Origin: Chloromonas sp. AAM2
Taxonomy: Eukaryota; Chlorophyta; Chlorophyceae; Chlamydomonadales; Chlamydomonadaceae
Assembly (NCBI GenBank): GCA_004335635.1
Contig: QAXH01006230.1
Span: 2,979-14,822, forward strand
DNA length: 11,844 bases
Direction of reading: 5' to 3'
The notes under the pieces: model-generated
Told to the model about the DNA's origin: nothing
What the model saw: the letters and a program-made list of their open reading frames with translations, nothing else
Databases searched by the model: none
Position numbers and translations under genes: made by a program
In this document: positions 1-7,585 of the stretch, piece by piece
How the letters are laid out: each line of letters starts with the position of its first letter
Position numbering within the stretch: the stretch's first letter is position 1

Positions 1-1203
1 TCCACCACCTCCACCTCCACCACCCTCTCTGCTTCTTCCCGCCCAGTACGAACTCGTCAGCCAACACATACAGTAAGTTGCTGCTCAGTAAGTTGTTGCA
101 TGGGTTCCATTCTTGACGTGAGTCAGAGCATTCTCTCACACCAAGATCATCTTGTAGGCACAGCAAAGACTCTCCGGGATGGCTAGCACGCAAAGTTTGC
201 TTGTTGGTCACAATGCAACTGTCCTGCTTGCATGGGGACCAACTTTTGCAAAGTCTTTCATCACTGCTTGTTTCAACCATGATGCGTTACCATGAACCAT
301 ACCGTATAGATAACTTGCAAAGATCCATCTCCCTTTGAACACCAGCCTTGTCCTGCTTGCCGGCCAAGAATGCTATGAGTAGTGACCCCCACAGCTGTAG
401 ATGCGCCACCTAAATCTGATGCTTCGCCATGCAATACACAGAATTGTGAACGAATCTTTGCGCAGGTCGTTCCAGGACATCTTCGCCATCTGCAAGGCCA
501 AGGGCAAACACTTTGTACGCTACAACAGCCAGTACGCCACTCGCACGGACAAGTACGCCATAGAGGCCGCCATGCAGGTCAGTACTGCACGCTAAAACCA
601 TGCATACCAGGGCCATGCTGTAATTTCGTCACTCGTGAAATCCCTGCATGAATACAAGCACGCGTGGCAATAATTATTCAGGACGGAACACACCCTCGGA
701 ACATGGTCAGATATATTTGTTGACGGGCAATCGCCTTGGTGCAACTCTGCGCATTTCTGTGTCCGCCGGTGGTTCAGAAACATCGCCATCGGCCCCAAGC
801 CAAACGACTTGGTTAAAGGTTTTGCCATGATGGAAGAGTTTTCACCAGTCAACGAGCATACTCAGAAGTCACCTTGCCCCAAGCACAGCTGTACAAATTC
901 GTTACGCGGTCCTGATGTCCATTGATGCCATTGAATGTTTAGATGCCTAGGCCTTCTTTTGCGGGTCATACAACATGAAAGGGGATGAAATGCAAACAGT
1001 ATCTACATCGATAGGATTTGTAGATGTCTGGGCTAGCCTGAATTAGCCGCCTTGTCCGCTCTGACGTGCAGAGTTACGGGAGTCTCTACGTGAACGATGA
1101 CACTCCTCATGAGATGTGCCCTGTTGTCATGGGCCCCGGAAGCGTAAAGTACAAACCGTGCAACAAGCAGCTGCCTTACCTGTGCGGGCCCAATCCCCTG
1201 TAG
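1..1203 (+). CDS. Gene 1: proline-rich secreted protein with C-terminal C-type-lectin-like domain (3' part only)
   Basis: Exons are 1-72 (read from base 2, continuing from outside the window), 466-577 and 1072-1203 (TAG at 1201-1203). The first exon gives eight or more prolines, then SLLLPAQYELVSQHI. It ends at a GTAAGT donor in phase 2. The middle exon (acceptor GCGCAG, donor GTCAGT, phase 0) encodes a piece with DIFAICKAKGKHFVRYNS. The last encodes YVNDDTPHEMCPVV, then KPCNKQLPYLCGPNPL and stop. The order helix-Cys, CPVV strand, PC, PYLC matches the four conserved cysteines and C-terminal strand of C-type-lectin-like domains. It is paralogous to gene 2: both CTLD exons have identical length and phase, and 55 of 80 residues are the same. 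Inferred role: a wall or surface glycoprotein whose proline part would be hydroxylated and glycosylated. Splice structure is well supported; the CTLD call is by motif only. The signal-peptide exon should lie to the left. Confidence 0.72.
73..465 (+). other. Gene 1 intron, phase 2
   Basis: The donor GTAAGT overlaps the in-frame CAG TAA at the end of the proline-rich exon, and the acceptor is TTTGCGCAG. The split codon CA|G restores Gln before SFQDIF. The matching intron in gene 2 (4003-4223) interrupts the same codon position, yet the two intron sequences do not align by eye. Open frames inside it (from 382 onward) are read-through of the following exon and are not genes. Confidence 0.75.
578..1071 (+). 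other. Gene 1 intron, phase 0
   Basis: The donor GTCAGT follows AAMQ, and the acceptor GACGTGCAG precedes AGTTACGGG. Phase 0 agrees with the equivalent gene 2 intron (4336-4685). About 270 bases in the centre stay open in one frame, but no exon of the right phase could be built there (see rejected items). A short shared stretch, CTCGGAACATGG here at 694-705 and CTCGGGAACATGG at 4390-4402 in gene 2, may be a leftover of the ancestral intron. Confidence 0.7.
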
Positions 1204-2859
1204 AGCGACCAAGCATGCCTGATATCATTTTGCGTGCTACGAACGCTGAGCCATGACTCCAAACCGGCATTGCTCAAAGCATGCCTTGCGCGCCCATACA
1301 GTTTGTCACCAGGGGGCTGACCAGACATACAGCCCTTCCATGCGTGGGTCAAACCCACTGCAGACATCATTGCGAGCACGTGATCCACGTTTACTCATGC
1401 CATACACACGCAGCGTGCCACGTGCTGATCGGATTATGTGCCTGGATCGGTCATTGTATTCTGTTCTCAATTCAATAGATTGATCTGTCCACTCTCTGCC
1501 TGTATGGGCCATTGCTTCTGGTTCTTCATTGAGCAGTTTGAACTCAAGCCATGTGCGCTCATTAGTTGAACTCTGACCTCACTTTTGGTTGTACCAGGGA
1601 CCAGCTGCATGCAGTGCCCAGTGCAAGCCGCATCCAGCTGGTTGATATGCCTATGAGTCCTGTGTTCCACCTTATGCTTGTTGGGGAGACTTGACAGCGG
1701 CACTTGTGTCATCCTACCTGTTTCTGTCGTCGCATGTGCTGCTGGTCATTTTTTTACTGCCACTGTGATTGATCACTTGGGACGATTGACGGCGTGAACA
1801 TTTCCCCGCAGTACAAGGTTTATCCCGTACGTGGAGACGAACTGACTCATTGATCGTGCTTGAATACACCCTATGAGGACCCCGCATAACACATTGATTT
1901 GAAGGGGCGTTCCCGCCTCAGCCTTCTGAGCATGTTTGCACTCTCTTGACTGGAGTGACTGCTAACACATTAATAACCACGAGGCACGTCATTTGACCTC
2001 GTACGAGCACCTGTTTGCATGGATCTAGAGTTGCAATCTGGATCTGCTTGTAGGCTTGAAAGAGGATTCAGAACATGTTGTGACATGATTGCAGTGCATC
2101 TTTCCTTGTTGCCCAACGCACTCTGCCGTTTGGTGCTGCTTGGATGCCACAGTCTGTAATGATGCGTGTCATTGCATTGCCGCTGCGCCTTCCGTCTTTG
2201 CTACATCACCCATGCGCTGCCTCTTGCTCAACCGTGTTTGCTATCTCAGGCCATCGCCGACAAGCATAGATTGAACATGCTGCAGCACTGCAAGCTTACA
2301 TAAAAACGTTGTGGTGCAGCCATACAATGCTCCCTTCGTTGCTTGCATCAACTGTTCTCTGATTGATCACGTCTGAACGTCAAATCAAATTAAAAGCGCA
2401 GGCCACCCCTGGCATCTGCTGGGGTTGACCCAAGTCGACACCGGCTGCCGTTTACTCCGCGTGATCACCACCTGACGCAGAGAGCCACACTTGCCTTGCA
2501 GCTTCTCATGGAACGGAAAATAGGCGCAGTGCGGAGGTCCAAGGGTAGCAATTGCTGGGAAGACGCAGCATTGTGCAACATTCGGCGGCTCTAGTCACCC
2601 AAGAGCAGGCTCTCAATTCATCATTTCCGTCTGGCCCCGCGCAGTGAAGGTGCAATCAGCATGTTGCACAGGTTCGGGATGGCTGAGGAGGGCAGCTGGC
2701 GACCTTGCGTATTGCCTCGTTTTCTCCGTCAGTCACGTGGCGGTAGACGTTTACGCTCCCGGTGCACAGGTATTTGACGGCACCAGGTTTGTGAAGCGCT
2801 CACAACTTTGTCGTTGGCTGGCTGACACGTTGCCAGCTAATCGACACCACACCATCGCC
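1204..2859. other. Spacer between gene 1 and gene 2, no gene seen
   Basis: The spacer should hold the 3' UTR of gene 1 and the promoter and 5' UTR of gene 2. Just after each stop, gene 1 and gene 2 share TAGAGCG and, about 45 bases on, GCTGAGCC, which suggests homologous 3' UTRs. A TGTAA, the usual poly(A) signal of volvocine green algae, lies at 2155-2159, but this word is expected by chance about once per kilobase. Open frames here (for example 1253-1483 and 2089-2274) have no family features and are of chance length. No TATA box, tRNA or mobile element was recognised. Confidence 0.6.
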
Positions 2860-2932
2860 ATGAAGTCTCTCGGGCTTCCTTTGTACCTTCTCCTTCTGGT
2901 CTGCTTGGCGGGCGGAGCTGCAGCCACTTCAG
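2860..2932 (+). other. Signal-peptide exon of gene 2
   Basis: This exon encodes 24 residues plus the first base of a glycine codon: a short basic N-terminus (MK), a leucine core, then GGAAATS. The donor is TCAG|GTAAGA. Joined to the acceptor CACATGCAG at 3441-3449, the split codon G|GT gives Gly and continues RQNVTSPSPPHK in frame. An upstream open frame from 2644 has no ATG start of its own; ATG 2860 is preferred because the hydrophobic core follows it directly and its context recurs at 6995. Confidence 0.75.
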
Positions 2933-4817
2933 GTAAGAGCGAAGCAGAAGATGCATTGAGAACGGAACAGGGAAAGTATTGCTGCCTAGGGAACAGCGCG
3001 TCATCAGGGTGTGGCAACCTAGCAGGCCTGTGCGCCCGAGACAGCCAACTCTCAAAACCGAGGTGTCGCCTTTTGTGCTCTGGAGGTTTGCACGTTGTGG
3101 CTGTCAGCCCAATCAACTGGTCGACTAAGGCAAGCCTATAGACCCTCCGGAGAATTGTAGGCAGCCCGCGCACAGTACCGCATTTGAATTGGATGTTCAG
3201 CGGGCCTGGGCTGTTTACCTGACTTGCTGGATGTTGGAATTAGTGCAAATCGCTTATTGGGCATTGCAACCAGATCTTAAGTGGTACCTCACAAGTCGCA
3301 AGAGCCACGCGACTTTTCCCGCCGGCAGTCTCGGGCCCCCAATGGGGCTTTTCCGGCGTTTTCGCGTAAACACATGGCCTGCGACGCCCTGCCAAACACT
3401 TGCAGTCCGATACTACTCTCACTTGAACACTTCTGTCAATCACATGCAGGTCGCCAAAATGTGACCAGCCCATCGCCTCCGCACAAGACAACGCCACCTC
3501 CACCCCGCAAAGCATCCCCCCCTCCTCCCATGCACAAGTCGCCTCCTCCTCCCATGCACAAATCGCCACCTCCTCCAAAGCATAAGTCGCCACCTCCTCC
3601 AAAGCACAAGTCTCCCCCTCCACCTCGCCAGCCATCCCCACCACCTCCAATGCACAAGTCACCACCTCCTCCCATGCACAAGTCGCCACCTCCTCCAAAG
3701 CACAAGTCTCCCCCTCCACCTCGCAAGACATCCCCCCCGCCACCCATGCCCAAGAGGTCGCCACCTCCTCCGATGCATAAGAAATCACCCCCTCCACCCT
3801 GCAAGACATCCCCACCTCCACCTAAGCGCAAGAGGTCGCCACCTCCTCCAAGCCACAAGAAGTACCCACCCCCACCGCCTTGCGACCAGCCCTTCCCTCC
3901 TCCTCCTCCGCCACCCCCTCCCCCACCCCCTCCTCCCAAGGGACACGTCAAGCCTCGTGTGCAACTGCCGCATGGATATGAAGTGGTCAAACGCCCTATC
4001 AAGTGAGTAACTTACAGGCGTGCTTCATCACTGTCTGCTATCTGCTATCTCAACTTGCTGTGCAGTTGTCCTGCCTTGCAGTCTTTGCAATCTGAACATG
4101 CGGGAGTTGTTCTGACCTGCAAATAGGGTTGGACTGAGATCGGACAGTTGCCGGGGTTATGTAACGGCACATTTGTGTAGAACTAACTTGTCAACACTTG
4201 TTTTGCTGTTGCACCCTGCGCAGGTGGTTCCACGACATCTACTCCATCTGCAAGGCCAAGGGCAAGCACTTTGTACGCTACAACAGCCCGTATGCCACCC
4301 GCATGGACAAGAAGGCCGTGCATGCAGCCATGCAGGTGGGTAGTCAGCAAGAAGGTTCTTCCAGGCACATAAATTCTACTAAGGTTCAGCTCGGGAACAT
4401 GGCACCCCAGGTTGGCAGTGTTACTTGGGATTGCTCATCGACCACTAGCAACCCAAATAAGGTTGATCAAATCTGTCAACAACGGTCTCACTGCACCATT
4501 CCCACTCGCCCACCTGCCATATGGATCATTATCTGGATCACTTGCTTTACTTGGCACGAGCACGCCACACTGGCAGTACAATGCAGACTGCACCTAACCT
4601 CAGAGCTCCACTTCGTCCTGTGCTTATGAGTGCTCCTGCCTGTGCTAACAAACCGCATTCGGATGTTGATGCCTGTGTGCTGCAGCACTACAAGAAAATG
4701 TACGTGAATGATGACACCATCCACGGCATGTGCCCCGTCGTCCTGTCCAACGGCCGAGTGGAGTACAAGATGTGCAACCAGCAGCTGATATACATGTGCG
4801 GACCCAACCCCATGTAG
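2860..4817 (+). CDS. Gene 2: secreted extensin-like SPPPP protein with C-terminal compact C-type-lectin-like domain
   Basis: Exons are 2860-2932, 3450-4002, 4224-4335 and 4686-4817; the sum is 870 nt, 289 residues plus TAG. Intron phases are 1, 2 and 0. ATG 2860 (context ATCGCCATGAA) starts a signal peptide: MKSLG, a Leu-rich core (PLYLLLLVCLAG), then an Ala-rich cleavage region near residues 20-24. Residues 28-30 (NVT) form an N-glycosylation sequon. Residues about 31-190 carry 14 SPPPP blocks joined by MHK, KHK or RKT, then 14 consecutive prolines. Residues about 200-289 form the CTLD-like domain: YEVVKRPIKWFHDIYSIC, GKHFVRYNS, YVNDDT, CPVVLS, YMCGPNPM, with Cys 218, 262, 276 and 284. SPPPP is the extensin motif, a target of prolyl hydroxylation and arabinosylation in the secretory pathway, so a wall or matrix protein is inferred. 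The domain call rests on motif order only. Introns have GTAAGA, GTGAGT and GTGGGT donors and CAG acceptors. Confidence 0.8.
3466..3948 (+). repeat. 24-nt coding repeat for SPPPP blocks plus polyproline tract
   Basis: The repeat unit is eight codons, typically MHKSPPPP or KHKSPPPP. Fourteen SPPPP blocks are counted, with variant linkers RQP, RKT, MPKR, MHKK, CKT, KRKR, and the last block (KKYPPPPP) has Tyr for Ser. A block of 14 prolines follows Phe. The first tract is rich in Lys and His, so the protein would be strongly basic, as extensins are. The stretch starting at 3581 recurs almost unchanged at 3677, an offset of exactly 96 nt or four units, indicating a recent internal duplication. Confidence 0.85.
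4003..4223 (+). other. Gene 2 intron, phase 2
   Basis: The donor is ATCAA|GTGAGT and the acceptor CACCCTGCGCAG. The split codon AA|G restores Lys before WFHDIY. Without splicing, the reading frame stops at once at TGA 4004-4006, so splicing is needed to attach the lectin-like domain. Gene 1 has the same arrangement. Confidence 0.78.
4336..4685 (+). other. Gene 2 intron, phase 0
   Basis: The donor is ATGCAG|GTGGGT and the acceptor GTGTGCTGCAG before CACTACAAG. The upstream exon frame happens to stay open far into the intron (to 4629), but that extension has no CTLD character and no counterpart in gene 1, so it is treated as intron. Confidence 0.72.
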
Positions 4818-5211
4818 AGCGGCACTTACCTTCTTTCCTGCACTGCAAGCGCTGAGCCTTTCGAATTCAGCAACTGCATTTCTCGCATGATACCCTACAT
4901 CTTTCCTCCGTGAAGTCGGCCAGACATGCAACCAATTGCTTTGGTTGTTTGGCCAGGCCCTGTGCACCACACATGAGGCTCAATCCTTCCTTGCCATAGT
5001 GGGAACGTGGACACATTGATAATGCCCAGTCACTGAAAAGCGCTTGATTTCCTGCTAGGCGCACAGCAGCTGAAGAAAGTTGAAACTCATAGGCTCACCG
5101 AGCATTGCAAGCATTTCTTCCTGTGAACTTGCCGTTGCTGGTCAGCCTGCTGTGCACCACCCTTAGCCGAACAAGGCCACCTGTGCATCTGCCCTTGTGA
5201 CTCAACGCATC

Positions 5212-5437
5212 ATTAATCTGACTTCATTTGCATATTGATAATCTAACACCTTTGGGCATGAATGCACGATTAATTGATGAGGGCTGTTCCGCCGAGCTGG
5301 ATTAATTCAACATGGGTTTGGTTTATTCAGAGCTTGCTGCCCCTTCACTCTGAATCAAATGCCACATGGCTTGATATTAATGCGGACATGGCCTACGTGC
5401 ACACTCAACTCTTACATTTAATGGTAATCTCATTAAT
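5212..5437. repeat. Cluster of five ATTAAT motifs in an AT-rich patch
   Basis: ATTAAT occurs at 5212, 5269, 5301, 5376 and 5432, with spacings of 57, 32, 75 and 56 bp. The word is its own reverse complement. A random 226-bp stretch of this composition should contain far fewer than one. The patch also has TTTGCATATTG and ATTTAATGG. It could be an AT-rich regulatory or matrix-attachment element, or simply local base composition; no family is recognised. Confidence 0.45.
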
Positions 5438-5750
5438 CGTTCCTTTATGACCCACATAGCCTGCTGGTTGCTGGGCCTGTACAGCTTCCGGTATATGCGA
5501 CCAGATGCGCTATTCAGAAGCACTGTTATCATCTCGCACATAGAGACACAGCATTATTCAACGCATTCCCACACCAGCACACATCGATGTGCAGGCAATT
5601 GATATTGACCGCAGGATGTCTTGTCGAGTTTGGCCGCAGCTTACAAATGTAATTTGACAGATTCACAGCTTTGGAAACCAGCGGATGTCCACAAATCCAC
5701 GCGAATGCAACTTGACTAGCAGCTCTTGCCTGGGTTAACCCAACAAGTAG

Positions 5751-5774
5751 CCCAAAGCTATGCCCAAAGCTATG
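5751..5774. repeat. 12-bp tandem duplication
   Basis: Two perfect adjacent copies of CCCAAAGCTATG are present. This is most simply a replication-slippage product. Confidence 0.8.
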
Positions 5775-5923
5775 CCACACTGCTCCCATCGCCTCGAAAG
5801 CGTGTTCGCTCATGCATCGGCCCTCTAGTCAATGTCTGGATCAGAAGCTAAGCCACAAGCTACAACGAGGTGCAAAGCAACCTCCTGCACCTTTGGCCTT
5901 TGAATGCCAGTGGGCTTGCTTGA

Positions 5924-5978
5924 TCAGGGACAGAAGGCTACCCGGAGGAATAGTCCGGACCTACTGCCTAGTCCCTGA
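5924..5978. repeat. Nested inverted repeat able to form a 55-nt hairpin
   Basis: Three paired arms lie in register: TCAGGGAC (5924-5931) with GTCCCTGA (5971-5978), AGGC (5935-5938) with GCCT (5966-5969), and CCGGA (5942-5946) with TCCGG (5954-5958). That is 17 base pairs closing a 7-nt loop with small internal bulges. It is not in a gene and lacks tRNA features. It could be a transcribed structured element, a mobile-element remnant or chance. Confidence 0.55.
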
Positions 5979-5998
5979 CAAAAGCCATTCCATAACAT

Positions 5999-6009
5999 TG
6001 TAAATGTAA
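5999..6009 (+). terminator. Doubled TGTAA, possible poly(A) signal
   Basis: TGTAA occurs at 5999-6003 and again at 6005-6009. TGTAA is the usual poly(A) signal of volvocine green algae. If used by gene 2 it would imply a 3' UTR near 1.2 kb, which is long. Other TGTAA words are at 5648-5652, 8063-8067 and 8451-8455; single occurrences are expected by chance. Confidence 0.2.
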
Positions 6010-6080
6010 GGCGAGCCAAGGCCAAGGCCTAGGCCTATTGCAGTAGCCAAGATCAACGCTGCGTGATCACACACACTATG

Positions 6081-6110
6081 GTGCTCACCTCCTGTGTGCT
6101 CACCTCCTGT
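6081..6110. repeat. 15-bp tandem duplication
   Basis: Two perfect adjacent copies of GTGCTCACCTCCTGT are present, followed by a partial third start. Slippage is the likely origin. Confidence 0.8.
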
Positions 6111-6673
6111 GCTGTAAAACTGTTTGCACAACATACAAGTGCAGTTCTGGAGATCACCTTGACCAATGCGTCCATGCGCATGGCATGCGTGCCCAAGCCT
6201 GTGTCCAGTTCAGCTATGGCCCACACAACGTGGAGTCATAGGGACTCCAGACAACTCAACTGAATTGCTCTGCGCGTCTTATGCTTTGTCACATCACCCA
6301 ACTTATAATTTGTTGAGGCCTGCGGCAGGCCCAACCTGCGATTCATTGCTCAACATGCCTGGGTGCCTTGTTATTGCGAATCTCGTTCCTATCCTGTAGT
6401 CATCGTGCACCTTGTACAAAGGCGCTTGCGCATGCCGGCTTGGAATAGCCATCTTCTATCAACCCGTGCTGTTATCCCGCCCGACTAACCCATGCTGACC
6501 AGCATCTAGCACATACAGCGGCTCGTTAGAGACGCATAAGCCTAGACGCACTCACACCCTCCAATCGCCCTCTTAGTTCAAGCTAGCTTAGTTCCCTGAA
6601 GCTACTGCCATATCAGACGCTTTGGGTGCATGATCACAAAGGCTGTGCAATTCAAACCGCGCGGCAATCGCGT

Positions 6674-6692
6674 CTGCGCTCCGAGAGCGCAG
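6674..6692. repeat. Perfect 8-bp GC-rich hairpin with 3-nt loop
   Basis: CTGCGCTC, loop CGA, then GAGCGCAG. It lies about 300 bp upstream of the signal-peptide exon at 6995. It may be in a 5' leader or promoter; no known element is recognised. Confidence 0.5.
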
Positions 6693-6994
6693 GTTTCCCG
6701 CGGACTAACCTTACAGATGCCCGGATGCCAGTCCACGCGAATCGAGTGCAGCTGTTCAGTGGCTTGAGAGTGACTCGTCTCACGCCCTGCCTTACTGATC
6801 CGATCACAGTCGGTCAGTCTTGGCATCATCGACAGCCTAGACGACGTCGAAAACAGCGAAACCAGCCGAGTGCTGAATCACGCTGCCATCGCAACAAGCA
6901 ACGGTACACTGGCGTACTTGTCTTTACCCTTAGCGTAGTCGCTCTCGCCCTTGAAGGCCAGCTTGGTCATAAAAACGCAGTCAAAAGGATCGCC

Positions 6995-7585
6995 ATGAAC
7001 CGCAATGCACGAGGCGCCCTTCAGGCCTGCACGCTTTTGTCGATGGCTCTAATGAGCGCGGCTGCAGCAGGTGAGCAAAGGCCAGTCAAATCCAGTGTTG
7101 GAAGGCAGCACCTTGGACGATTCACTCGACGGTGATCAGGGCACCACGAACACTTGGCCCCCATGATGAGCAGGTGTAGTGTCAACTGAGCGCTTTTGCT
7201 TCAACCTGCGACATCCACTGCTCATCGATTGCCACACATGTAGGTATTCTTTGACATCATAGGCATGCACGGTTGCTCAAACTGAAGTTTGGCTGGGTGC
7301 ATTGTGATCCATATGCATGCAGGCGGTTTACTTTTGCGCCCCTGTGCGGCATTGCCAGCCTCAGCATCCCGCTCTTGCTGTTGCTTCCCACCCCCACGCG
7401 CAATGGGTCGAGTCAAGATGGCATCTGAGATGGTAGGGCCGCCTCACCGCCAACCACCGCCTCCACCTGTGCCCCGCCCAATGAAGGGCCCTTCCTCATC
7501 GTGCCGGAGCTGCTTGGGAGTTCACCCAGGCCCTTGTGCATGCTTGCAACTGCAAACCTCTTCCAGTCTACCCCTGCTATCTTGA
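6995..7585 (+). CDS. Gene 3: putative degenerate or truncated secreted Pro/Cys-rich paralogue of genes 1 and 2
   Basis: The model is 6995-7070 joined to 7323-7585 (339 nt, 112 residues plus stop). ATG 6995 shares ATCGCCATGAA with gene 2. The first exon encodes MNRNARGALQACTLLSMALM then SAAAA, a plausible signal peptide, and ends GCAGCAG|GTGAGC in phase 1, as gene 2's first exon does. The next acceptor, CATATGCATGCAG, is like gene 2's CACATGCAG and restores glycine in frame. The second exon begins GGLLLRPCAALP and contains GPPHRQPPPPPVPRPMKGP plus seven or more cysteines, then stops at 7583-7585. No SPPPP array and no CTLD exon was found downstream, so it may be a decayed duplicate, a short secreted peptide, or a gene with further exons I could not place. 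The first exon is better supported than the second. A minus-strand open frame (7413-7682) overlaps the second exon. Confidence 0.38.

Larger units (their letters stand above)
4818..6994. other. Long spacer downstream of gene 2, no convincing gene
   Basis: The spacer starts with the presumed 3' UTR of gene 2 and ends with the 5' region of the signal-peptide exon at 6995. It contains the ATTAAT cluster at 5212-5437, a 12-bp tandem duplication at 5751-5774, a 55-nt nested inverted repeat at 5924-5978, a 12-bp palindrome at 6025-6036, a 15-bp tandem duplication at 6081-6110 and a GC-rich hairpin at 6674-6692. Open frames (for example 5529-5813 on the minus strand and 6063-6263) are of chance length without recognisable domains. 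Confidence 0.6.

Noticed and set aside
682..920. A possible missing CTLD exon in the gene 1 intron (frame with WFRNIAIGPKPND, resembling a WIGL strand)
   Set aside because: The available AG acceptors are in phase 1 or 2, while the flanking exon junction is phase 0, and no counterpart exists in the gene 2 intron. The two paralogues join directly in the same phase without it.
2751..3173. 140-codon minus-strand frame over the signal-peptide exon of gene 2
   Set aside because: The + strand has a coherent signal peptide and phase-matched splice sites; the minus frame is featureless.
3240..3821. 193-codon minus-strand frame with a repeated CALEEVAT-like pattern
   Set aside because: It is another antisense frame over the 24-nt repeat; the periodic peptide follows from the DNA repeat.
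3436..4002. 188-codon glycine-rich open frame on the minus strand, with arginine/tryptophan-rich companions
   Set aside because: It is the antisense of the SPPPP array: CCN proline codons read as GGN glycine. The + strand has a signal peptide, splice sites and the CTLD continuation.
4336..4629. In-frame continuation of the gene 2 CTLD exon past its donor to a stop at 4629
   Set aside because: It lacks CTLD character and has no gene 1 counterpart; splicing at 4335/4686 gives the conserved C-terminus ending in CGPNPM.
4488..4970. 160-codon minus-strand frame over the last exon of gene 2
   Set aside because: It is an antisense shadow of a conserved exon and has no recognisable domain.
5529..5813. 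94-codon minus-strand frame starting with a true ATG, containing a doubled HSFG
   Set aside because: The doubling reflects the 12-bp DNA duplication; the length is within chance expectation and no motif was recognised.
6025..6036. 12-bp palindrome AGGCCTAGGCCT
   Set aside because: It is perfect but short, made of a repeated AGGCCT; no supporting context for a recognition or recombination site.
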